From Actinospineispora acaciae DSM 45401 (GTDB taxonomy: Bacteria > Actinomycetota > Actinomycetes > Mycobacteriales > Pseudonocardiaceae): a stretch of DNA of 64,000 nucleotides. The stretch's first letter is position 1. Every line of letters starts with the position of its first letter. A program made the translations under genes and the position numbers. Below, one piece after another: positions 7,710-16,976 of this stretch. The stretch is from the NCBI RefSeq assembly GCF_000620785.1, contig NZ_JIAI01000005.1:186001-250000 (forward strand), read 5' to 3'. The notes beneath the pieces were generated by a model. That model was not told where the DNA came from, searched no databases, and worked only from the letters and a program-made list of their open reading frames with translations.

Positions 7710-8390
7710 GTGGAGCTCTACGACGCGATGCGCACCACGCCCGCGACCAGGGCGTTCGCCGACGAACCGATCGACGACGCGGTGCTGTACCGAATGCTGG
7801 ACCACGCCCGGTTCGCGCCCAGCGGGGGCAACCGGCAGGGCTGGCGGGTCATCGTCCTCAAGGACCCGGCGGTCCGGAGGCGGATCCGTGAGCTGTACCA
7901 GCTCGGCTGGCGGGAGTACACCGCGCACATCCGCGTCGGCCTGGTGCCGTTCGCGCCCCGCGAGCACGGCCGCTGGCCCGGACCCGCCGTCGACCTGGCC
8001 GCCGCCCGCGAGACGCCGGCGCCGAACGAGTTCGCGGACAACCTCGAACGCGCGCCGGTGCTGTTGCTGCTGGTCGCCGACCTGGGCGCGCTGGCCTGCC
8101 TGGACAACGGCCTGGACCGGCAGGCGTTCATCGGCGGCGGCTCGATCTACCCGTTCGGGCACAACCTGCTGCTGGCCGCCCGCAACGAGGGCCTCGGCGG
8201 GGTGCTGACCTCGGTGCTGGCCCGCCAGGAGCCGGCGGTCCGTGAGCTGCTGGACATCCCGGAAGGGCACGCGATCGCCGGCCTGCTCGCCCTCGGCCGC
8301 CCGCTGAAGACCGTCACCAAGCTGCGCCGCGCGCCGGTGGAGGACTTCACCTCCGTGGACAGGTTCGACGGTCCGGCCTTCAACCCGTGA
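7710..8390 (+). CDS. nitroreductase-family FMN oxidoreductase
   Basis: This 226-aa flavoprotein of the nitroreductase fold uses FMN and NAD(P)H to reduce nitro, quinone or similar groups. The FMN phosphate-binding arginine region is seen at the N-terminus (MRTTPATRAFADEPI), followed by DHARFAPSGGNRQGWR near residue 31. The C-terminal half has GSIYPFGHNLLLAARNEGLG and LPEGH-like IPEGHAIAGLLALGRP. The GTG start has only a weak ribosome site. The TGA stop is supplied by a 46-bp palindromic repeat that follows directly. Confidence 0.88.
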   Translation: MELYDAMRTTPATRAFADEPIDDAVLYRMLDHARFAPSGGNRQGWRVIVLKDPAVRRRIRELYQLGWREYTAHIRVGLVPFAPREHGRWPGPAVDLAAARETPAPNEFADNLERAPVLLLLVADLGALACLDNGLDRQAFIGGGSIYPFGHNLLLAARNEGLGGVLTSVLARQEPAVRELLDIPEGHAIAGLLALGRPLKTVTKLRRAPVEDFTSVDRFDGPAFNP

Positions 8391-8429
8391 GTGGTTAGCG
8401 TTGCTATGACAACGCTAACCACTCACGGG
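8384..8429. repeat. 46-bp palindromic repeat, copy 1
   Basis: CCCGTGAGTGGTTAGCGTTG pairs perfectly with its reverse complement across the loop CTATGA. The whole 46-mer is identical, in inverted orientation, to the copy at 63861-63906 and close to that at 18079-18124. It contains the nitroreductase TGA. Confidence 0.9.
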
Positions 8430-8501
8430 GTTCTGGCGACACGTCGAGCGTTCGATAGCCAAATCTAAGATCAACGCAAGAGTCCGGAATACAGTCCGAG
8501 C

Positions 8502-9692
8502 GTGGACCCGGTACGCAATCCGTTCGCCCCCGGAGCCGGCCAGCGCCCGCCCGAGCTCGCCGGGCGCGACCGCGAGCTGGACGCGTTCGAGGTGGTGCTG
8601 GAGCGGGTCGCGCGCGGGCGCCCGGAGCGCTCGCTGGTGCTGACCGGGCTGCGCGGGGTCGGCAAGACGGTGCTGCTCGGCGAGCTGCGCTCGATGGCGA
8701 TGCGGCACGGGTGGGGTTCGGGCAAGGTGGAGGCCCGCCCGGACGCCGCGCTGCGCCGGCCGCTGTCCGCCGCGCTGCACCGGGCCGTGCGCGACCTGGC
8801 CGTGCGGCACCGCGCCCCGGACCGGGTGGAGCACGTGCTCGGCGTGCTCAAGGCGTTCGCGCTGCGCGCCGCGCCCTCGGACGCCAAGCTGCGGGACCGC
8901 TGGCAGCCGGGCATCGACGCGCCGACGGTCACCGGCCGCGCCGACTCCGGGGACATGGAGATCGACCTGGTCGAGCTGTTCTCCGAGGTCGCCGAGCTGG
9001 CGCAGGACGTGGGCGCCGGCGTCGCGGTGCTCATCGACGAGATGCAGGACCTGCTGCCCGACGACGTCTCCGCGCTGTGCGCCGCCTGCCACGAGCTGTC
9101 CCAGTCGCGCGCGCCGCTGGTGGTGGTCGGCGCCGGGCTGCCGCACCTGCCGTCGGTGCTGTCCGCGTCCAAGTCCTACTCCGAGCGCCTGTTCCGCTAC
9201 CTGCGCATCGACCGGCTGGAACGGACCGAGGCGGACCGCGCGCTGATGGTGCCCGCCGGGGACGAGGGCGCCAAGTTCGACGACGAGGCGCTGGAGGAGC
9301 TGTACGTCGCCTCCGGCGGGTATCCGTACTTCGTGCAGGCCTACGGCAAGGCGGCCTGGGACGCGGCGCCGACCAGCCCGATCACCTCGACCGACGTCAC
9401 GGTGGCCGCCCCGGAGGCGGAGGCCGAGCTGGCGGTGGGGTTCTTCGGGTCGCGCTACGAGCGGGCCACGCCGGGCGAGCGGGAGTACCTGCGGGCGATG
9501 GCCGAGCTGGTCAGCGGCCGCGACGAGCCGGTGGGCACCGCGAACGTGGCCGAGCACCTGGCGCGCAAGCCGTCCTCGCTGTCCCCGGCTCGGGACAGCC
9601 TGTTGAAGAAGGGCCTGGTGTTCTCCGCGCAGCGCGGGCACATCGCGTTCACCGTGCCGCACTTCGGCAGGTATCTACTGGCCCAGGACTGA
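8502..9692 (+). CDS. AAA/Orc1-like ATPase with winged-helix tail
   Basis: This 396-aa P-loop ATPase has the Walker A motif GLRGVGKTVLL near residue 44 and Walker B VAVLIDEMQDLLPDDV near 176. The segment NPFAPGAGQRPPELAGRDRELDAF before it is the lid typical of the STAND/Orc-like AAA family. The C-terminal 80 residues (EYLRAMAELVSG, VAEHLARKPSSLSPARDSLLKKGLV) form a probable winged helix, as in Orc1/Cdc6-type proteins. The partner or DNA target is unknown, and no toxin or effector domain is fused. It starts at a GTG with no clear ribosome site and is monocistronic. Confidence 0.85.
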   Translation: MDPVRNPFAPGAGQRPPELAGRDRELDAFEVVLERVARGRPERSLVLTGLRGVGKTVLLGELRSMAMRHGWGSGKVEARPDAALRRPLSAALHRAVRDLAVRHRAPDRVEHVLGVLKAFALRAAPSDAKLRDRWQPGIDAPTVTGRADSGDMEIDLVELFSEVAELAQDVGAGVAVLIDEMQDLLPDDVSALCAACHELSQSRAPLVVVGAGLPHLPSVLSASKSYSERLFRYLRIDRLERTEADRALMVPAGDEGAKFDDEALEELYVASGGYPYFVQAYGKAAWDAAPTSPITSTDVTVAAPEAEAELAVGFFGSRYERATPGEREYLRAMAELVSGRDEPVGTANVAEHLARKPSSLSPARDSLLKKGLVFSAQRGHIAFTVPHFGRYLLAQD

Positions 9693-9908
9693 GCGGTTCG
9701 ACTGGGCCGAATGCCGTAGTTGTACCCCGAATGGGTGAATCCGGCGAGACTTGGCAAGAGATGTAACGGCGCCCACGTCGCCGTCGACAACAGGGTTAGC
9801 CCCGCGGCGCTGTCGGACCCCCGACCTGGCGGCCCCGCGGGGCGCCTTCGTGTCTGGGCACGTTTTAAACATGGCCGGGCCGCGCAGGCACCAGGTTCAC
9901 CCGATCCG

Positions 9909-9921
9909 TAGCATCTTTTGG
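9909..9921 (+). promoter_or_regulatory. -10 element for a leaderless start
   Basis: TAGCAT at 9909-9914 ends 7 nt before the GTG of the GroES-fold gene, and no ribosome site is present. The arrangement predicts transcription starting at or next to the start codon. Confidence 0.45.
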
Positions 9922-10242
9922 GTGTCCGACCCGAAGCTCGAGATCCAGATGCTGCACGACCGCGTGATGGTGCAGGTCGCGCAGGGCGCCGGCGAGCGAC
10001 GCAGCAGCGCGGGGATCGTCATCCCGGCGACGGCCCAGATGGCGAAGCGGCTGGTCTGGGGCGAGGTGTACGGCGTGGGCAACCACGTGCGGCAGGTCAA
10101 GGTGGGGGACCGGGTGCTGTTCAACGCCGACGACCAGCTCGAGGTCGAGGTGCAGGGCCAGACGTACCTGGTCATGCGGGAGCGTGACCTGCACGCGGTG
10201 GCGTCCGAGCCCACCGAGGACGGCACCGGTCTGTACCTGTAG
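9922..10242 (+). CDS. GroES-fold co-chaperonin-like protein
   Basis: This 106-aa protein has the GroES fold. LHDRVMVQVAQGAGERRSSAGIV carries the mobile-loop strand and SSAGIVIPA matches the conserved (T/S)xGGIxLP signature with Gly lost. GEVYGVGNHVRQVKVGDRVLF is the classic second half. It lacks a neighbouring groEL and is divergent enough that it is probably a paralogue, not the housekeeping groES. Family members of this actinobacterial subgroup have no established role. The GTG at 9922 is chosen because upstream residues are not GroES-like and a -10 hexamer lies 7 nt before it. Confidence 0.8.
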   Translation: MSDPKLEIQMLHDRVMVQVAQGAGERRSSAGIVIPATAQMAKRLVWGEVYGVGNHVRQVKVGDRVLFNADDQLEVEVQGQTYLVMRERDLHAVASEPTEDGTGLYL

Positions 10243-10307
10243 CGAACCTGGCCGCGCCGGGAACCGGCGGCGGTCTTCGACGCGTAGCGGGAAGGGAAGA
10301 GGCGCCA

Positions 10308-12872
10308 GTGCCGGAGCGGCGGAACGAACGCGACCGGGAGGGGCAGGACACCGACGCGGCCGCCGACACCGGTTCGCGCGCACCCGCGCAGCCGGATCCG
10401 CCGGCCCGGCAGGAGCAAGCCGCCCGCCCGCCGCGAGCACCCGGTCGCCCGCCGGAGCGCACCGGCGCCCAGACGTCCGCGACGGCGGCCGTTCCACAGG
10501 CTTCCGACCAGCGACAACGGCCGAACGACAGGACGCGGGGGGCGGACGACCGACGGCAGGCCCGGCCGGAGCGCCAGGAGTCGCGGCCGGAACGCTCGGG
10601 GGACCGGCAGCCGTCGGCGCCCGACCAGGCTCAGCCGCCTCGGCGACCGACCGGTGCGCCCCAACCTCCCGCCGGTGCGCGTCGGCCTCCGGCCGGTCCG
10701 CCGCGACGACCGGCCGATCCGCCGAGGGGCCCGGGTCCGTCGCAGGGCACCGGTACCCCGCCGCAACGGCCGGGTGACCAGCGGCAACGGCCGGGTGACC
10801 AGCGACAGCGGCCGGCAGCGGCGCCACAGCGCCCGGGGGAGCCACCCCGGCGCCCCGCTGCGCCACCGCAACGCCCGACGAGCGCGCCGCCACGTCCGGC
10901 CGGCCAGTCCCAACGCCCGGCCGGCCCGCCACGACCCCCCGGCCCACCTCAACCCCCGGTCGGCGCTCCCCCGCGCCCGGCCGGCCCGCCGCGACGCCCC
11001 GAGGACGTACAACAGCGTCCCGACGACCCACACCGCCGTCCTGACGACGCGGAGCACCGTCCCGAGGACCCGCCGCTCGACGCCGCCGACCAGACACAGC
11101 GCCTGGCCGGCCCGCCGCCACCCCCACCCCCGGCGTCCGCCGAGCCCGAACCACAGCCCCACGCCGAACCCACCCCACCCGGCCGAGGTTCGAAACTCCG
11201 CTGGCTGGTCCCGGCCGCCGTGCTCGCCGCCGTCGCGCTCGCGTACGGCATCGACCTGCTGACCAGCCGAGACCAGGTACCCCGAGGCGTCATCGTGTCC
11301 GGGATCGAGATCGGCGGCATGACCAGGGCGGACGCCGAACAGACGCTGCGCGACACCATCCAGCCTGGCCTGCACCGCGACATCCCGATCCGGGCAGGCG
11401 CCGTGCACACCTCCCTGTCCCCGGCCAGCGCCGGCCTGGCGGTGGACTGGGCCGGTACCGTGGCCGCCACCGGCGACCAGCCGCTGAACCCGATCAAGCG
11501 CGTCACCTCGCTGTTCACCACCGAGGACCGCGACGTCGTGACCAACGCCGACGACACCGCGCTCACCGAGGGCCTGGACGGCATCAACACCCAGGTCCAC
11601 CGCGACCCCGTGGACGGCGCCGTGCGCTACGACGGCCTGATCCCGATCGCCGTGCAGCCCGCCAACGGCGCCGACCTGGACGTTCCGGCCGCCGCCGAGG
11701 AGATCAAGCGGTCCTGGACCAGCGGCCGGACCGTGGAGCTCCCGGTCCTCTCCGTCCAGCCGCCCGGCCACGTCAGCGACGCCGCGATCCAACGAACGGT
11801 CACCGAGGTGGCCCGCCAGGCCGTGGCCGCGCCGGTGAAGGTGCTCGGCGAGGGCCGCGACGGCAACCTGGCGCCCGCCGCCATCGCCGCCGCCGTGACG
11901 TTCGGCCCGGACGGCTTCGGCGGCCTCAAGCCGGTGGTGGACGTCCCCAAGCTGTCCGAGACGCTCAAGCCGCAGCTGGCCGCCACCGAGAAGCCGGCCA
12001 AGGACGCCGGCGTGACCCTGGCCGGCGACCGCCCGGTGGTCACGCCCTCGGTAGACGGCCACGGCGTGGACTACAAGGCCACCTTCGCCGCGCTGCCCGA
12101 GGTGCTGCCCCGCGCGGACAACCGCGAGATCAAGGCCGTGTACGGCGAGCAGCCGGCCAAGCTCACCACCGAGCAGGTCAGCCAGCTCGGCATCAAGGGC
12201 GTGATCAGCACGTTCAAGACCGGCGGGTTCGCGGCGGACTCCGGGGTGAACATCCGCAGGGCCGCCGAGACGATCAACGGCAAGATCCTCAAGCCTGGCG
12301 AGACGTTCAGCCTGAACAACGCCACCGGCCCGCGCGACGCACCGCAGGGCTACGTCCCGGCCGGGATCATCGAGCACGACCGCCCGGCCCAGGGCATCGG
12401 CGGCGGCGTGTCCCAGCTGGCCACCACGCTCTACAACGCCTCCTACTTCGCCGGCATGACCGACGTCGGGCACCGCGAGCACAGCTACTACATCAGCCGC
12501 TACCCGGTGGCCAGGGAGGCGACCGTGTTCGAGGGCGCCATCGACCTGAAGTTCCGCAACGACCTGCCGACCGGCGTGCTCATCCAGACCATCTGGACGC
12601 CCGCCGACATCACCGTCAGGTTCTGGGGCACCAAGCGCTACGAGGTCACCTCGGCCACCTCGCCGAAGAGCAACCCCACACCGCCGCAGACGGTGAGCAT
12701 CCCGCCGGGGGAGAAGTGCAGCCCCAGCGCGGGCGGCGAGGGCTTCACCGCGACGGACACCCGGACGATGCGCGACCTGACCACCGGCCAGACCAAGACC
12801 AGCACGCACACCGTCCGCTACAAGCCGTCCCCCAAGGTCGTCTGTGCAGGTACGCCGCCTCCGCGCAACTGA
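10308..12872 (+). CDS. VanW-family protein with Pro-rich cytoplasmic tail
   Basis: This 854-aa membrane-anchored protein begins with about 290 residues rich in Pro, Arg, Gln and Ala (repeated PPRRP, RPGDQRQ), likely disordered and cytoplasmic. One membrane helix follows at about 298-318 (LVPAAVLAAVALAYGIDLL). Outside it has YoaR-type peptidoglycan-binding-like domains at about 330-620, then the VanW domain at about 630-780 with NNATGPRDAPQGYVPAGII and GGGVSQLATTLYNA. Homologues occur beside glycopeptide-resistance genes, but VanW itself has no proven activity and most actinobacterial members are cell-envelope proteins. A GTG start follows GAAGGGAAGAGG. It stands alone after the GroES-fold gene. 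Confidence 0.88.
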   Translation: MPERRNERDREGQDTDAAADTGSRAPAQPDPPARQEQAARPPRAPGRPPERTGAQTSATAAVPQASDQRQRPNDRTRGADDRRQARPERQESRPERSGDRQPSAPDQAQPPRRPTGAPQPPAGARRPPAGPPRRPADPPRGPGPSQGTGTPPQRPGDQRQRPGDQRQRPAAAPQRPGEPPRRPAAPPQRPTSAPPRPAGQSQRPAGPPRPPGPPQPPVGAPPRPAGPPRRPEDVQQRPDDPHRRPDDAEHRPEDPPLDAADQTQRLAGPPPPPPPASAEPEPQPHAEPTPPGRGSKLRWLVPAAVLAAVALAYGIDLLTSRDQVPRGVIVSGIEIGGMTRADAEQTLRDTIQPGLHRDIPIRAGAVHTSLSPASAGLAVDWAGTVAATGDQPLNPIKRVTSLFTTEDRDVVTNADDTALTEGLDGINTQVHRDPVDGAVRYDGLIPIAVQPANGADLDVPAAAEEIKRSWTSGRTVELPVLSVQPPGHVSDAAIQRTVTEVARQAVAAPVKVLGEGRDGNLAPAAIAAAVTFGPDGFGGLKPVVDVPKLSETLKPQLAATEKPAKDAGVTLAGDRPVVTPSVDGHGVDYKATFAALPEVLPRADNREIKAVYGEQPAKLTTEQVSQLGIKGVISTFKTGGFAADSGVNIRRAAETINGKILKPGETFSLNNATGPRDAPQGYVPAGIIEHDRPAQGIGGGVSQLATTLYNASYFAGMTDVGHREHSYYISRYPVAREATVFEGAIDLKFRNDLPTGVLIQTIWTPADITVRFWGTKRYEVTSATSPKSNPTPPQTVSIPPGEKCSPSAGGEGFTATDTRTMRDLTTGQTKTSTHTVRYKPSPKVVCAGTPPPRN
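10764..10805 (+). repeat. 21-bp tandem repeat in the VanW gene
   Basis: Two head-to-tail copies of CAACGGCCGGGTGACCAGCG plus one base encode the repeated QRPGDQR segment of the disordered N-terminal tail. A partial third copy follows. Such tracts change copy number easily. Confidence 0.6.
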
Positions 12873-12975
12873 TATCACGCGTTCGCGCAATGGACGCGCC
12901 GTAGCTCTTCAATTTTGTGGCTTCGGTCACCTACGCTGCGGAGAAGAGGTCGACTCACGCTGAGCGAGGTGGCTG

Positions 12976-13410
12976 ATGAGCCGGATTTCCGACGTGTTGC
13001 GCAACAAGGGTTCCGAGGTCGTCACCGTCAGTCCCGACACGCAGGTGTCCGAACTTCTCGCGCTGCTGGTCGGGCGGAACATCGGTGCCGCCGTGGTGAC
13101 CTCGGGCGACGCGGTGGTCGGCATCGTGAGCGAGCGGGACGTGGTGCACTGCGTCTACGGGCGCGGCGGGCAGCTGCTGGCCACACCGGTCTCGGACATC
13201 ATGACCACCGACGTGGTCACCTGCCTGCCCGAGGACGAGGTGGACAACCTGATGCGGACCATGACCGAGCGCCGCATCCGTCACCTGCCGGTCGTGGTGG
13301 ACGGCGCGCTGGTCGGCATCGTCAGCATCGGCGACATGGTCAAGGCCCGGATCGGCGAGCTGGAGGAGGAGCGGGCGCACCTGCACTCGTACCTGGCCGC
13401 CGGCTCCTAG
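12976..13410 (+). CDS. paired CBS-domain protein
   Basis: This 144-aa protein is a single Bateman module. CBS1 covers about residues 8-60 (VSPDTQVSELLALLVGRNIG, DAVVGIVSERDVV) and CBS2 about 70-128 (TCLPEDEVDNLMRTMTERRI, RHLPVVVDGALVGIVSIGD). Such modules bind adenosyl ligands; stand-alone versions act in trans on unknown partners. It ends with a charged helix (KARIGELEEERAHLHSYL). The stop codon shares the tetramer CTAG with the stop of the convergent regulator gene. Confidence 0.9.
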   Translation: MSRISDVLRNKGSEVVTVSPDTQVSELLALLVGRNIGAAVVTSGDAVVGIVSERDVVHCVYGRGGQLLATPVSDIMTTDVVTCLPEDEVDNLMRTMTERRIRHLPVVVDGALVGIVSIGDMVKARIGELEEERAHLHSYLAAGS

Positions 13411-13982
13411 CCCGGCACGGTGACGATCATGACTAGGTCGGCCGGGGCGGCGCCGTCGTTGCGGTAGACGTGCGGGCGGTCGCCGGGCCAGGTCGCGGCG
13501 TGGCCCTTCGGCACGGTGGTGCGCTGGCCGTCGGCCTCGATCACGGCCTCGCCGGCGATCACCATGACCGCCTCCCTGGTGCCGGCCGCGTGCGCCTCGC
13601 TGTGCCGCGCCTCGCCCGGTTCCAGCCGCCACCACCACAGCTCGACCGGGTTCGGCGGGTCGGTCGAGAGCACCAGCCGCCCGTACCCGCCGGACGGCCC
13701 GTGCCACAAGGCGCTGGCCTCGGCGACCGGGGCGCCGCGTAGCACCGGCGGGCGGTCCGCGTCGACGAGTTGGGTCAGCGACACAGAGAACGCGTCCGCC
13801 AGCCGGCACAGCGTGTTCAGGCTCGGGTTGCCCCGGTCGGCCTCCAGCGCCACTAGCACGCCCTTGCTCACCCCGGAGCGGTGCGCAAGGGCGTCGAGGC
13901 TCCAGGCGCGGCGTGCCCGCAGCGCGCGCAGGTTCGCCGCCACCGCCCTGCTCACCTCGGCACCGGCTTGATTTTCGGTCAC
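13407..13982 (-). CDS. XRE-family regulator with C-terminal cupin
   Basis: This 191-aa regulator has an N-terminal helix-turn-helix at about 12-65 (LRALRARRAWSLDALAHRSG, SKGVLVALEADRGNPSLNTL). Its C-terminal cupin at about 105-190 contains EARHSEAHAAGTREAVMVI and a DRPHVYRNDG motif with metal-ligand-like His residues. Such cupin regulators usually sense a small ligand and control the adjacent gene. It is divergent from the EamA transporter across 84 bp, so that transporter is the likely target. The GTG start has GGGCCGACC upstream, a weak site. Confidence 0.9.
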   Translation of the reverse strand: MTENQAGAEVSRAVAANLRALRARRAWSLDALAHRSGVSKGVLVALEADRGNPSLNTLCRLADAFSVSLTQLVDADRPPVLRGAPVAEASALWHGPSGGYGRLVLSTDPPNPVELWWWRLEPGEARHSEAHAAGTREAVMVIAGEAVIEADGQRTTVPKGHAATWPGDRPHVYRNDGAAPADLVMIVTVPG

Positions 13983-14066
13983 GGTCGGCCCGGTTCGGTC
14001 GTTATGATGAACTGTCTATAGCAACGAACTGTACCGACTCTGGTTCGTGACGAGGGGATTTCCGAG
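13983..14066. promoter_or_regulatory. divergent promoter region, XRE-cupin / EamA transporter
   Basis: This short interval contains TATGAT at 14003-14008 and two direct GAACTGT copies 18 bp apart (start 14009 and 14027) around CTATAGC. The direct GAACTGT pair is a candidate site for the XRE-cupin regulator. No strong -35 is evident. Confidence 0.4.
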
Positions 14067-14924
14067 GTGCCCATTCTGCTGGCCGGCGTGGCGGCGGCGA
14101 CCTTCGGCGTGGCCGACTTCCTGGGCGGCACGGCCGCGCGCCGGGTGTCCTCGGCGGTGGTCGCCACGCTCGCCCAGGTGGCCGGGCTGGTGATGCTGCT
14201 TGCGGTGGTGCTGGTCGTGCTGCCCGCGACGCCGCTGACCGCCGCGCTGGTCTGGGGCGCGCTGGCCGGCACGGCCGGGGGCATCGGCGTGCCGATGCTG
14301 TACAAGGCGCTCGCCGCCGGCCCGATGAACGTGGTGGCCCCGCTGGCCGCGCTGACCTCCGCGGTGGTGCCGGTGCTGGTCGGGACCCTGCTCGGGGACC
14401 GGCCGTCCGCGCTGGCCTGGGTGGGCATCGCGCTCGCCGTGATTGCCGGCACGGTGGTGGGCGCGGCGACGCCCGGCTCCCGGGAGCCCAGTGCGGGCGT
14501 GCGCGGGACAGTGCGGGGCGCGGCGCTGGCACTGCTCGCCGGCGCATGCTTCGGCGGCTTCTTCACCCTGCTCGCGCAGGCGCCGGCGGGCGCGGGGTTG
14601 TGGCCGGTCACGGTGGCCAGGCTAACCGGCACCCTGGTGGCCGCCGTGGTCCTGGTCGCGGCCCTGCGCGAGGGCGGTCCGCGCTGGAGCGGGACGGGCT
14701 GGCGGCTGGCCGTACTCTGCGGCGTGCTGGACGCCGGCGCGAACGCGCTCTACCTACTGGCCGCCCAGCGCGGCCAGCTCGCCGTGGTCGGGGCCATCGT
14801 GGCGCTCTACCCCGCATCCACCGTCCTGCTCGCCAGGCTCCTGCACGGCGAGCGCATCGGCCCACTCCAACGAGTCGGCCTCGCGCTCGCCGTGCCGGCC
14901 CTCGTGCTCGTGGGCGCCGGCTAA
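14067..14924 (+). CDS. EamA/DMT-family transporter
   Basis: This 285-aa protein has about ten membrane helices arranged as two EamA repeats, the drug/metabolite transporter fold, likely exporting a metabolite. Repeat 1 includes VAAATFGVADFLGG and ends GIALAVIAGTVVGAATPG; repeat 2 starts GAALALLAGACFGGFFTLLAQ and ends GLALAVPALVLVGAG. The GTG start follows GAGGGGATTTCCGAG. The adjacent divergent XRE-cupin regulator probably controls it. The substrate cannot be inferred. Confidence 0.9.
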   Translation: MPILLAGVAAATFGVADFLGGTAARRVSSAVVATLAQVAGLVMLLAVVLVVLPATPLTAALVWGALAGTAGGIGVPMLYKALAAGPMNVVAPLAALTSAVVPVLVGTLLGDRPSALAWVGIALAVIAGTVVGAATPGSREPSAGVRGTVRGAALALLAGACFGGFFTLLAQAPAGAGLWPVTVARLTGTLVAAVVLVAALREGGPRWSGTGWRLAVLCGVLDAGANALYLLAAQRGQLAVVGAIVALYPASTVLLARLLHGERIGPLQRVGLALAVPALVLVGAG

Positions 14925-14928
14925 GGCC

Positions 14929-16770
14929 TCAGAACGCGGCCTCGTCCAGCTCCATGAGGGCGTTGTCGGCGTTCTCCACGATGGTGCGGCGGGCGGACAG
15001 CTCGGGCAGCACGGTGGCCGCGAAGAACCGGGCCACGCCGACCTTGCCCTGGTAGAACGGCCGGTCGCGGTCCGAGGCGCCCTCGTCCAGCGCGCGCTGC
15101 GCGACCTCGGCCTGGCGCAGCAGCAGCCAGCCGATCAGCAGGTCGCCCATGCTCATCAGCAGCCGCACGCTGTGCTGGCCGACCTTGTACACCGAGGACG
15201 GGTCCTCCATCGCCGAGGTCAGGTAGCCGGTCAGCGCGCCGAGCATGCCCTGGGCGTCTTCCAGAGCGGTACGCAGCAGCGCCCGCTCCTCCTTGAACCG
15301 GCCGTTGCCCGACTCGTCGTCCAGGAACCGCTGGATCTCGCCGGCCACGTGCGCGACCGCCTGGCCCTGGTCCCTGACGATCTTCCGGAAGAAGAAGTCC
15401 ATGGACTGGATGGCGGTGGTGCCCTCGTACAGGCTGTCGATCTTGGCGTCCCTGATGTACTGCTCGATCGGGTAGTCCTGCAGGTAGCCGGAGCCGCCCA
15501 GGGTCTGCAGCGACAGGGTGAGCATCTCGTACGCCCGCTCCGAGCCGACGCCCTTGACGATCGGCAGCAGCAGGTCGTTGACCCGCTCGGCCATCGAGGT
15601 GTCCGCCCCGGACGCCCGCCCGGCACGAACCTCGTCCTGGAACGTGGCGGTGTACATGTACACCGCGCGCAGACCCTCGGCGTAGGCCTTCTGCGCCATC
15701 AGCATCCGGCGCACGTCCGGGTGGTGGGTGATGGTCACCCGGGGCGCGGACTTGTCCATCATCTTGGGCAGGTCGGCGCCCTGGACCCGGCTCTTGGCGT
15801 ACTCCAGCGCGTTCAGGTACCCGGTGGACAGCGTGCCGATGGCCTTGGTGCCGACCAGCATCCGGGCGTGCTCGATGACCTCGAACATCTGCGCGATGCC
15901 GTCGTGCACCTCGCCGAGCAGCCAGCCCACCGCCGGCGTGCCGTGCTGGCCGAAGCTCAGCTCGGTGGTGGCCGACGTCTTGAGTCCCATCTTGTGCTCG
16001 AGGTTCGTCACGAACACGCCGTTGCGCTCGCCCGGCTCGCCGGTCTCCGGGTCGAAGTGGAACTTCGGCACCAGGAACAGGCTCAGCCCCTTGGTGCCCG
16101 GCCGCGGCTCCAGCCCCGGTCCCTCCGCGCGGGCCAGCACCAGGTGCATGATGTTCTCGGTGATGTCCTGGTCGCCGGACGTGATGAAACGCTTCACGCC
16201 GTCGATGTGCCAGGTCCCGTCCGGCTGGGCGAGCGCCTTGGTGCGCCCGGCGCCGACGTCCGAGCCCGCGTCCGGCTCGGTGAGCACCATGGTGGCGCCC
16301 CAGCCTCTGTCGATCATCAGCTGGGCCCAGTGCTTCTGCTGCTCGGTGCCGTTGCGGTGGACCACGGCGGCGAAGCTCGGGCCGGCCATGTACATGAACA
16401 CCGCCGGGTTGGAGCCCAGGATGATCTCGCCGGCGGACCACTGCACGCTCGGCGGGATGCCGTAGCCGCCCAGCTCCGGTGGCACGCTCAGCCGCCACCA
16501 CTCGCCGTCCCACAGCGTCCGGTACGACTTCTTCACCGACTCCGGGACGAACACGGAGTGGGTGGCCGGGTCGAACACCGGCGGGTTGCGGTCCGCGTCC
16601 ACCCAGGAGTCGCTGAGCGGACCCTCGGCGAGCGCCGCGAGCTCGTGCAGCACGCCCCTGGCGGTCTCCTCGTCGGCGCCCTCGCTGGTGGTCATCCGGT
16701 CCTGTACGCGGAACACCTCGAAGAGGTTGAACTCCAGGTCCCGGACATTCGGCCTGTAGTGACCCATCAT
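14929..16770 (-). CDS. acyl-CoA dehydrogenase, FadE5-like long form
   Basis: This 613-aa flavoenzyme carries out the first step of beta-oxidation. It is much longer than the usual 380 aa and matches the FadE5 (Rv0244c) subgroup, with an N-terminal extension ([19 protein letters not shown]) and a C-terminal helical domain from about residue 460. The FAD/substrate motifs [17 protein letters not shown] near 170 and [12 protein letters not shown] near 200 are present, and [19 protein letters not shown] near 430 holds the region of the catalytic base. Either of two adjacent ATGs may start it. A large palindromic operator lies 9-45 bp upstream, implying repression by a TetR-type acyl-CoA sensor encoded elsewhere. 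Confidence 0.93.
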   Translation of the reverse strand: MMGHYRPNVRDLEFNLFEVFRVQDRMTTSEGADEETARGVLHELAALAEGPLSDSWVDADRNPPVFDPATHSVFVPESVKKSYRTLWDGEWWRLSVPPELGGYGIPPSVQWSAGEIILGSNPAVFMYMAGPSFAAVVHRNGTEQQKHWAQLMIDRGWGATMVLTEPDAGSDVGAGRTKALAQPDGTWHIDGVKRFITSGDQDITENIMHLVLARAEGPGLEPRPGTKGLSLFLVPKFHFDPETGEPGERNGVFVTNLEHKMGLKTSATTELSFGQHGTPAVGWLLGEVHDGIAQMFEVIEHARMLVGTKAIGTLSTGYLNALEYAKSRVQGADLPKMMDKSAPRVTITHHPDVRRMLMAQKAYAEGLRAVYMYTATFQDEVRAGRASGADTSMAERVNDLLLPIVKGVGSERAYEMLTLSLQTLGGSGYLQDYPIEQYIRDAKIDSLYEGTTAIQSMDFFFRKIVRDQGQAVAHVAGEIQRFLDDESGNGRFKEERALLRTALEDAQGMLGALTGYLTSAMEDPSSVYKVGQHSVRLLMSMGDLLIGWLLLRQAEVAQRALDEGASDRDRPFYQGKVGVARFFAATVLPELSARRTIVENADNALMELDEAAF

Positions 16771-16778
16771 CCGCTCCC

Positions 16779-16814
16779 TACTCGCTGGTAATACCAGGAT
16801 ATTACTGACGAGTA
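16779..16814 (-). promoter_or_regulatory. palindromic operator of the fadE5-like gene
   Basis: TACTCGCTGGTAATA and TATTACTGACGAGTA form 15-nt arms matching at 12 positions, separated by 6 bp. Nested inside are the perfect palindrome CTGGTAATACCAG (16785-16797) and TTACTGACGAGTAA (16802-16815). The size and position beside the start suit two TetR dimers. Confidence 0.6.
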
Positions 16815-16837
16815 ACTAAGGCAAGCGAATGACGTCA

Positions 16838-16853
16838 CACTCGGCGCCGAGTG
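16838..16853. promoter_or_regulatory. 16-bp perfect palindrome
   Basis: CACTCGGCGCCGAGTG reads the same on both strands. It lies between the fadE5-like operator and the amidase gene, and could be a regulator site for either. Confidence 0.35.
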
Positions 16854-16976
16854 GTCCGAAGCCGGGCGAACGACACGCCCGAGAGATCACTCAAAGGGGG
16901 GTGGATGCCGAGGTTCGGCGTGACGGTGGGCGACCGTTTCCGAGATTGGTGTGATCACTGATAAGGGGGATACGCG

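Noticed and set aside
9751-9921. Longer start for the GroES-fold protein
   Set aside because: Upstream residues are not GroES-like, and a -10 hexamer lies in that stretch just before the GTG at 9922.
9897-12890. A 997-codon open frame on the minus strand across the GroES-fold and VanW genes
   Set aside because: It is a shadow of the plus-strand genes in high-GC DNA: its protein is Arg/Gly/Leu-rich with no domain, while the plus frame has recognised domains.
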